Positions 57,016-64,000 of a stretch of DNA of 64,000 bases are shown one piece after another; within the stretch, counting starts at the first letter, position 1, and each line of letters begins with the position of its first letter. A program made the position numbers and the translations under genes. This stretch comes from Platerodrilus igneus (Eukaryota > Arthropoda > Insecta > Coleoptera > Lycidae): assembly GCA_036346225.1 (NCBI GenBank), contig JARFIW010000170.1:9362501-9426500 (forward strand), read 5' to 3'. Below the pieces are notes generated by a model, which saw only the letters and a list, made by a program, of their open reading frames with translations, was not told the origin of the DNA and made no database searches.

Positions 57016-57250
57016 TGTACTTAAACATGATGATTATTATAAACAACTACAGGTATTGGTTTTGCAATATTCTCAACTAATGTTAATTGTGACAAAGTAT
57101 GTACTGGAAAACTATTCATTCACCAAATGTCTAAATGTTGGGGGATCCTTGGCAGCCACAGGCTGTTTAACCCCCTCACATACCACTGAATCTCGGTGAA
57201 ATAGGGCATATAATTAGAATACAATAGAAGGGGAACCGAGCTGTATATAG
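57016..57250 (+). repeat. Linker element, copy
   Basis: Begins CATGATGATTATTATAAACAAC and ends near GAACCGAGCTGTATATAGG, collinear with 29965-29712 on the minus strand and with 57359-57590. It includes the block GTTGGGGGATCCTTGGCAGC and the block ACATACCACTGAATCTCGG. Confidence 0.8.
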
Positions 57251-57358
57251 GCTGTTGTGGAAATTTCAGGGAAATGTGTAGGTTAGCTCAGAACATAAAT
57301 AACGGGAGGTACGGGTCCAACTAGTTTCAAGACGGAAATATCTAATGACGAAAAAATA

Positions 57359-57590
57359 AGTGCACTTAAATCTGATGATAATTATAAACAACTACAGGTG
57401 TTGGTTGTGAAACATCTTCAACTAATGTTGATTGTCGAAATGATATATTGGAAAAACTATTAATTCGACAAATGCTTAAGTGCTGGGGGAACTTGGCAGC
57501 AACAGGCTGCTCACCCCCCTTTTCATACCACTGAATATCGGGGAAATAGAGTATAAAACTGCAAAACAATAGAAGGTGACCGAACTACAT
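57359..57590 (+). repeat. Linker element, second copy
   Basis: Begins GCACTTAAATCTGATGAT and ends near GACCGAACTACATC. The opposite strand has a 67-codon frame (57569-57366) with INSFSNISFRQSTLVEDVSQ then PTPVVVYN, similar to the opposite-strand frame of the 29.8 kb copy. Confidence 0.8.
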
Positions 57591-58272
57591 CTAACAAGAA
57601 AGAACATCGGATATGTTCAAAGGCAACAAACATAGAGACAAGAAGAAAATTGTTGAAAACATGTGTGGAGCACATCACAGTGTCTATGAAATAGGGGCAG
57701 TAGGAAAAGCAGACAGAAAGAGATAGAAGCCTTCTGGAATGTTGTGCTTTAGATGTATAAGGATGATAGCATGGACAGACAAGGTTAATAACAAATAGGT
57801 TATAGAAATAGTAGAGGAAGTTAGATATTTGTGGGAAAAAAAGAGTTGGAGAAATAGAAGGGTAGGATACATTCTAAGGCATTTTTGGAGAATAGTATGG
57901 GATATATTACAAGCAGAGATAGGAAAAAAGATGTAGAGGTAGACCGAGATCAGACTTTTTCACGCAGATAGTGATAGATGCAGACTGTACAAATTTCAGG
58001 GAAATGTGTAGGTTAGTTCCGAATAGGAAACAATGAAGGTACGCGTCTAACCAGTTCCAGAACTGAAGACCTAATGATGATGATGGTAATTAGTTGGTAA
58101 AACAAGCTATACGATAGGTGTTTTTAACAAATTCTCATCACCATGTTGTTTAAAAAAGCATGAAGTTGATATCTTGAATAACAAAAAAGTAATAGAACTT
58201 TCCCGGAGAACTTGGACATCCTGTGTAGATAAATTTTATGTGTAACTGTCCAAGTCTTTAGATATAAGCTTA

Positions 58273-58273
<1 letters not shown>

Positions 58274-58304
<31 letters not shown>
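58274..58304. repeat. (TA)n tract
   Basis: About fifteen TA units in AT-rich DNA; no adjacent element was recognised. Confidence 0.9.
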
Positions 58305-58308
<4 letters not shown>

Positions 58309-60411
58309 AAGATGATACTATTATTAGAAAAAAAATATTGATTACTACTATGTATATATTTTTAATAAATTTTTATTCATGGTTTATCAACTTATTTTTA
58401 ATACCATGGTTAATCAGTGACACTGGTTGAGACGAGAATAGGATGAAAGTGGTGTATGTTTGAACTTTGACTATGAAAAAGTAAAAGTGAAAAGCTGTCC
58501 ATGATGACGTTACGTGATTCTCGCTTGAATGACCTTGAAAGATACGAAAAATTTGCAAAACAAATCTTAGATTTTCCCATGTTAAATTCCATAAGAAAAC
58601 CAGTTTCTTTGAGACAGAACGAAAGTAACGTATCTACTTATTCCTTATTTAAAACTAAGCATAGTTTCTTTTCACGAAAAAAGTTTTTCTCTGAGATAAT
58701 TGTAGACAAATGTTTACAACTGCCTCATCTTTCCGTATATAAAAATACTCTTGGAAGAATAATTTAATCACGGGCACTTACATTCAATACGGAAATAGGA
58801 CAAACGAAACTAAGAAACTGCCTGTGCATATTCCATCATGAGACAAGGGTAGAACAACATTCATACAGAAAAGATGAATAGAAATACTCCAGAGAGAATG
58901 ATCTTATTCAGTGTATCGGTTTTCTTCCTTAAAATGAAAAGAGAATATCAAATAAGAATTCAATCAAAAATATATCGTTCCTTTCAGTGCCTTTTTCCAA
59001 ACGATTATAAGAAATGTAAAATTTTTAACTGTAACTGAATATACGTAAGCATATTTAAGATTTATGAAAATAACACCGTATTTGCTTTTGCTTGACTACA
59101 CTTCTGAAACAGCTTACAAAATCTCTTGGCTCGACATTTTCATCGAAAGCTCAGTTCCTTGCTTATAAGAGGGTTATCAAACGGACGCCTGGCTAAACTT
59201 TGAATAGTGGATTTTGTTTGCGGATGTGATACGTCTCATTTGTCGTTATTTTCAAAACTTAAAATTTGCATTTACACTAAACGTTTTCGTCCAATATCCA
59301 TGACAACGAATAAGCGTTATTTACTTGATAAGATGAAAAGTAAGAATCAACAGCAAATATTTCGAAATTTATCAACACTCAAGCACAAAAGTACAATTAG
59401 TCTTCGTGTAGAAACCAATTTTCGGCAGAAACACCAGTCAATAAGAAAAAGTGTAAGATTTCAATTCCATTCTTTATCAAAAGTTAGCTCAATTATCCCT
59501 CACAAACAACCAATTGAAAAGCAATAGAACGAAGTTCACCGTAAAAACAAAGGTCAATACAACGGTCAGTTCGAGAGGGTAGAATCAAAGCAATAAAGGA
59601 AATGAAGTTGGGAAGTAAGTTTGTAGGGATGGTGATGGCTTAATGAGACATTTAGTTTGCGGTTCGTTGGTAAACTCCCTTTCGCGTGTATTTTGCTACG
59701 TCACGAGGCTTATTAACTAATATGTTTGGAAGTTTTGTTCCCGATTCTTGTTTCTAACAAATTGACTGCCTTTGAAAGACGAAAATGCGTTTCTTATAAC
59801 CACAATCCTCGTAATGCTTCAAAAAATTAACATGGCATGAGGTCACTTATTATTACGTGTTATTCATTCGTGAATAGCTCGTTCTAACTCAAATAAAGCA
59901 ATTTAAACCAAAAATTTCTACGAAATTAGAAGCAAACTACACCTGTTATAACAAGGGTTTGTAAAATGCCCCCTAGTAATATCTAAGTATCGTTTGCGGT
60001 GTCAGGATATTTCAAATAACATGTACTTGTTTATTTATGAGAGAGATATTTTATACCGTATTTGTGATATGCGATTTGAATTAATCATATAGTTTTCCTA
60101 ACAAAAGTTTCTCTACGCAAAATATCAGGATGATAAAGGTTCAATGTTGTCACTTACACTTTTAGGTCCTCGATACACTTTTCTGATACAGCCTGTAAAA
60201 CAAGCTGTAGAGAAATTTTAAATTCCCCTGATACGTATTATTATTTCCATCATAATCCCACCTTTGTTCAATAATATTATCCTATTTATTTGTTTGCCAA
60301 GTTACAGTATTATGTAGATGTGTCATTTAATTAAATAAAACCTTGCTTTCCAAGGTACAAATTTATTACAATTTATTCAACTAAATGAAATATATTATTT
60401 AAATAAACAAT
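58305..60411. other. No gene recognised
   Basis: AT-rich. The stretch around 58455-58570 resembles 12470-12560. A 106-codon plus frame at 59207-59527 is the longest unexplained frame, but its lysine/serine-rich sequence shows no motif and I do not call it a gene. Confidence 0.45.
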
Positions 60412-60651
60412 ATGGAAAAAAATTTCCGTTCAGGAAGATTAGATTTGGATCCATCATCGAATTTTGTTTCAATTTGGCGGAAACACTGGAAGCAAACCTC
60501 TGAATATTTTCAACAGCTAGCAAAGAATGCACTTGTTGCCAGACAACTTTTAAACAAACTTAATTCATTTTGCCTCGATCCCGATAGCCAAGCCTACAGA
60601 GAAAAATGCGCAGAAGCAGCTCCGAATCGCCCAGAAATTGCGTCCTTGTGA
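60412..60651 (+). CDS. 79-codon frame, possibly the start of a retrotransposon gag
   Basis: The frame begins MEKNFRSGRLDLDPSSNFVS and continues with WRKHWKQTSEYFQQLAKNAL, ending at TGA. Composition is clearly more coding-like and GC-richer than the preceding 2 kb, and the charged helical pattern would suit a gag N-terminus. The family is not recognised. It lies 1.1 kb upstream of zinc-knuckle and protease remnants in the same orientation, so an N-terminal gag exon or fragment is the preferred guess. Confidence 0.35.
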   Translation: MEKNFRSGRLDLDPSSNFVSIWRKHWKQTSEYFQQLAKNALVARQLLNKLNSFCLDPDSQAYREKCAEAAPNRPEIASL

Positions 60652-60994
60652 TTGTTATACAAGGACTAGTACAGCTAATACTCTTGTGGTTGTTATTCGC
60701 TCTGATCAAGCTGCGTTTTCTTAAAGCATCATTACACAGTCAGTGATTATTATCCTAACGAACACATAACTATTCTAACATCACACGGTTAGTAATTATT
60801 ATCCTGACAAGCACACAATTATTCTACCCCTACACGGTCAGTGATTGTTATTCCGACCATTACTCGCTTACATTCTACTAGTATCCATTACCTAGTGGGA
60901 TGTACGTCCACAGCAGCACACACAAGCAAGAGCGAATACCTGTCATTTCTTCCTGAAACGGACAGCTGATCCACCGCCATTGTCATCATTTCCG
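60652..60994. other. Interval before SINE copy 5
   Basis: Contains three imperfect repeats of a phrase such as CACGGTTAGTAATTATTATCC and CACGGTCAGTGATTGTTATTC, spaced about 55-70 bases apart. No open frame; probably part of the same decayed retroelement. Confidence 0.45.
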
Positions 60995-61296
60995 TGCATT
61001 TACATTTCCAATGCTCCACCCGAAGTTACTACATTGGCCAGGAGGCGAGTTTTTTGTTGCCTGGAAATTTAGAATTCTGCCGAACCCTTGCCGTTCCAGG
61101 CAAGGTAGGGATCTTTAACGTGCGTAACAACACTCACACACGGGACCTCCATTTAACCTCTCATCCGAACGAGGGCGTAATATTTGTGAAAAATGCTCAC
61201 CTGCCATTTTTCAAGCAGTCGGTCGTGTCGGGATTCGAACCCAGGACCTTGGGATCCGTAGTCTTACGCTTACTACATGATCCACGGCGACGCCAG
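60995..61296 (-). mobile_element. tRNA-derived SINE, copy 5
   Basis: Flanked by TGTCATCATTTCCG (60981-60994) and TGTCATCATTACCG (61297-61310), 13 of 14 matching. The B box (GGTTCGAATCC on the minus strand) is intact and the A-box half is present but degraded. It carries a small insertion (AGTCGG) in the segment after the B box. It interrupts the retroelement remnant, so it is younger than that element. Confidence 0.92.
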
Positions 61297-61310
61297 TGTC
61301 ATCATTACCG

Positions 61311-61566
61311 CAGTCGCCGGTGAAGCGTGATAGTAAGCTACTTCAACCCGTGGAGAATCCAGAGCACCACCTCTACGCCATAAAACCTGGCAAAACCGTT
61401 TTCAAAGTTCAGCTCCTGGAGCGATACAATATGCCTGCGACGCTCGTACAAATGCAAACACAGCACCTGTACAAGAAACAATCGCCAGGAGTAACCATTA
61501 TTAATTTTCTACACAAAAAAAATACAACAACCGCACCTCTAAAACTAACTTGGATTAATTAACAGC
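61311..61566 (+). pseudogene. Possible gag fragment downstream of the SINE
   Basis: A frame reads LQPVENPEHHLYAIKPGKTV, then QLLERYNMPATLVQMQTQHL and INFLHKKNTTTAPLKL before the stop. The piece is coding-like and in the same orientation as the zinc knuckle and protease that follow, which suggests a capsid-region fragment. No family match is claimed. Confidence 0.4.
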
Positions 61567-61803
61567 TTGCTATTTCCTACAGCAAGGCTGCTCATGAGGA
61601 CCTACGCTCCCACCAGCATTATGGACCTCGTGGCTAAACCGTTTGGAGTCGAACAAGACTTGCAAGAGAACGCTAAGGATAAAGCTACAACTCTGAAGCA
61701 GCCAGAAGATAAAGCCAGAACCGCCTTGTCGAAGCGCCACTTCTGCACCGAGAGACATTTTCACTGTGACTGCCCCGTTGTCCGTAACCAGGGACGCGAG
61801 TAA
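61567..61803 (+). pseudogene. Nucleocapsid-like region with degraded zinc knuckle
   Basis: A 78-codon frame ending RHFCTERHFHCDCPVVRNQG. The C..H...C spacing resembles a retrotransposon CCHC knuckle (usually C-X2-C-X4-H-X4-C) with the first cysteine lost or displaced. It is preceded by a charged, helical stretch. The overlap with the protease frame and the order knuckle then protease fit a gag-pol junction. In intact relatives the knuckle binds element RNA during packaging. Confidence 0.6.
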
Positions 61804-62122
61804 CCGGCCGGACCACGCCAGAATCCAGTCCGGTCGGGAAAAAATTGGCAAAACCACAACTAAACTTTACATACGAAGTCTAGATTTACTTCGCATCACG
61901 GTAGAAGAAAGGACACGCATAGCTCTGATGGACACAAGAACTTCCTGTTGTCCGCTCAAAGAGAAAGAGCTTCCCGCCAGGGTAACGATCCGGTCGAAGG
62001 ATACTCAAATTCAAACGACTAACAAAAATTGAGTCAACATAGGGGACAAAGCTGACATTGTCTTCCACATTGAACACGTCAAAGATGGAGAAACCTACCT
62101 CGTCGCCACCACCTAACAGAAT
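61766..62122 (+). pseudogene. Retrotransposon aspartic protease remnant
   Basis: The plus frame contains RITVEERTRIALMDTRTSCC at codons 43-62; the active-site triad usually D-T-G reads D-T-R here (codon 56 at 61931-61933). It continues with KEKELPARVTIRSKDTQ, then an in-frame stop at 62030-62032, then VNIGDKADIVFHIEHVKDGE and ends at TAA near 62120. Hydrophobic beta-strand spacing after the active site fits retropepsins, which cleave the Gag and Pol polyproteins. Loss of the glycine and the stop show it is dead. A DTG-type site fits Ty3/gypsy-like elements better than BEL/Pao. Confidence 0.65.
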
Positions 62123-62289
62123 ATATCATTCTTGGGCAACCCTAGCTGAACCGCCACAAGGCAACCACGGACTAGGGCAGAGGTTTCCTCCACTTTTGAA
62201 CCGACCAACGCCGTACGTAACACTAGAACCAGCCACGTCAAACAGTAGCTCCGTTGGTGTCCGCATGGATCAAATTAAACACGAGTGTC

Positions 62290-63885
62290 CAAACAAACTA
62301 ATTCCTACACTCGAGAATTCTGTAACCGAATCCACTGAAGTATAAAAGTTTCAAAAGCCGACAACTACGGCCAGTAATAGGCACGAGATCGGGACGATAC
62401 CACATACGTCGTCCCGACTGCCTCCCAACCGATCGTCTCCTCAGAAAAAAGAAATCATCGCCACTAAGGGCGAGAAAATACCCCAAGATGGCACTTAGCA
62501 CCTCGAGTAATTGATCACCCATAGTGGAAAAGACTACAGATCCTACAACCACAGCCAACACTGGGTACGTCGTCGGGACGACATCACATACGCCGTCTTG
62601 ACTGCCGCCTTACCGATACTCTCTTCAGGCGTATGAGAACATAACAGAGTCGGGAAAATGCCCCAATAAAGTATAATCGAACCTAGGACCTCGAGCTATG
62701 CACATAGAGGGGGAAAACTGCAGATCTGACAACCACAGATAACGCTAGGCACTTCATTGAGATTGCATCACACACGCCGTCCCGACTGCCGCCCTACTGA
62801 AACTTTCCTTAGGAAAAGGAGATAATCAACACAGAGGTCGGGAAAATGTCTCAAGACAAAATAATCGAATTTAGAACCTCGGGCTACAGGTAGAATATAA
62901 TGGCGAAGACCGCATATCTAACAACTACAGTCAGCACGAGGCACTCCCTCAGGACGACCTTGCATATGCCGTCCCGACTGCCGCCCTACCAATATTTTCA
63001 GGAAAAGAAGATCACCACCATAAAGGCCGAGAAAAAGTCCACAAAGACAGTATAATCGAACTTAGCACGTCGAGCTATTGCTCGCCCAGTGAAGAAGACA
63101 CAACCAAAGCCAACACTGGGCACGCTATCGGAACGACATTACATACGCCGTCATAACTGCTGCCTTACAGAAACTCAGGAAAAGGAAATCGCTACCACAG
63201 AGATCGAGAAAATGCCCCATGACTGCATAATCGAACCTAGCACCTCGAACTATTGCCCCCCCATAATGGAGATGACAGTAGATTCGACAACTACAGCTAA
63301 CACTTGGTACACCATCAGGGCAACTCTGCATACGCTGTCGCGACTGTCGCCCGACCGATCTTCTAAGGAAAAGGAGATCATCACCATAAAGGTCGAGAAA
63401 ATTTTCACAAAGGTGGCATAATCAAGCCTAACACTTCAAGATGCACCCATAGTGGAGAAGACTGCAGATCTGACAACTACAGCCAGGCTAGGCACGTCAT
63501 CAGGACACCCTCCCGTAGAGCGCTTCCTTATTACCGCCCCACCTATCTTCTCCCCAGGAAAAGAAGATCATCACCATAAAGGTCGAGAAAACGTCCACGA
63601 AGATGGCACCTAGAGCTTCTGCTCGCCCATAGTGGAGAAGACTGCAGATCCGACGACCACAGCTAACACTGGGCACGTCATCGAGACATCACATACGCCG
63701 CCCCAGCTGGCGCCTTACCGGCACTCTCAGGAAAAAGAAAACATCACCATAGGGATCGAGAAAATGTCCCATGACGGCATAATCGAACCTAGCACCTCGA
63801 GCTATTGTTCGCCCATAATAGAGAAGACAGCAGATTCAACAACTACAGCTAACACTAGGTCCGTCATCAGGGCGACTCCGCGAGT
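62290..63885 (+). repeat. Tandem array of about 173-190 base coding-like units
   Basis: Eight recognisable units (start points near 62470, 62653, 62840, 63028, 63204, 63394, 63584, 63757) plus a partial one before. Each has GAGAAAAT(G/A)CCCCA-like, ATAATCGAACCTAGCACC, CGAGCTATTGCTCGCCC, a GACAACTACAGCTAACACT block and a CATACGCCGTCCCGACTGCC block. In one frame a unit reads as a Ser/Thr/Pro-rich peptide with IIEPSTSSYCSPI and ADSTTTANT. Unit lengths not divisible by three break the frame, although stretches of 90-110 codons survive. GC content is well above the window average. Confidence 0.9.
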
Positions 63886-63899
63886 TTACAGAAATTTCC

Positions 63900-64000
63900 A
63901 TTAATCGATTGCATCGCTGGCAATTTGTCCAGCGGTTACAGCAAAGTTTCTGGGAGCGTTAATAATCGAAGTATCTCCACACGCTTGGGCAAAAGTCCAA
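63900..64000 (+). pseudogene. BEL/Pao pol fragment (DUF5641-like), runs off the window
   Basis: The plus frame from about 63900 reads NRLHRWQFVQRLQQSFWER, then two stops, then SKYLHTLGQKS to the window end. The RWQ...QFW.RW..EYL..LQ.R-type pattern is the conserved C-terminal domain following the integrase of BEL/Pao elements. Two stops sit where the RW would be. It begins within about 30 bases of the last array unit; whether the array is inside the element or fused to it cannot be told from this window. Confidence 0.75.

Larger units (their letters stand above)
56520..58090 (+). mobile_element. Tandem composite of LINE 3' ends and linkers
   Basis: Plus strand, order: LINE 3'-end module (56520-57015), linker (57016-57250), a short LINE tail (57251-57358), linker (57359-57590), LINE 3'-end module of the shortened type (57591-58090). 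The minus-strand cluster at 29.2-30.4 kb shows the same alternation (module, linker, shortened module). The tail ends GATGATGATGG, as elsewhere in the family. The repeated order suggests amplification as a composite and not chance nesting. Confidence 0.75.

Noticed and set aside
61570..62561. Minus-strand frames opposite the gag/protease remnant
   Set aside because: Shadows; the plus strand carries the zinc-knuckle-like and protease motifs.

Overview
The window reads as a transposon-dense, AT-rich eukaryotic (almost certainly insect) chromosome segment with no host gene that I can support. The evidence is indirect: non-LTR and LTR retrotransposon families of arthropod type, an internally deleted mariner, a tRNA-derived SINE present in five copies with target-site duplications (TSDs), a Penelope-type GIY-YIG fragment, and almost no open frame above 130 codons outside transposons. 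Nothing suggests bacteria (no operons, no ribosome binding sites). A polyneopteran insect is possible but is only a guess.

Layout. 1.1-3.8 kb: decayed Ty3/gypsy pol on the minus strand, its integrase split by a SINE. 4.2 kb: second SINE. 6.7-10.7 kb: best preserved element, a CR1/L2-like LINE on the plus strand (ORF1 remnant, endonuclease, reverse transcriptase, (ATT)n tail), broken by one stop and two frameshifts. 10.7-15.6 kb: nothing recognised. 15.6-22.0 kb: three long LTR-like units in mixed orientation. Two end in primer binding sites complementary to tRNA-Lys, and two lie head to head and form an approximately 3.6 kb imperfect palindrome centred at 20177/20178. 22.0-22.6 kb: deleted mariner. 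24.0-26.8 kb: SINE plus a second, different decayed gypsy pol. 29.2-32.8 and 36.9-39.2 kb: two copies of an RTE-like LINE on the minus strand. 41.3-46.7 kb: a direct pair of about 2 kb units, with a LINE remnant between them and a diverged inverted relative at 49.2-50.5 kb. 52.2-54.5 kb: inverted partner of the 15.6 kb LTR-like unit, a (TA)n tract, a 104-bp hairpin and a GIY-YIG fragment. 56.5-58.1 kb: tandem composite of LINE 3' ends and a shared linker. 60.4-64.0 kb: gag/protease remnant with a SINE inside, a coding-like tandem array of about 185-bp units, and the start of a BEL/Pao pol fragment that runs off the window.

How the parts relate. Every coding trace is retrotransposon or transposon debris, most of it with stops and frameshifts, so no pathway can be built. 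The informative content is structural: nested insertions that give relative ages, repeated head-to-head and tandem arrangements of LTR-like units around (TA)n tracts, conserved promoter and splice-like signals inside those units, and composite repeats that seem to have been amplified as units. Percent identities and phylogenetic placements were not computed. Family names rest on motif recognition by eye.
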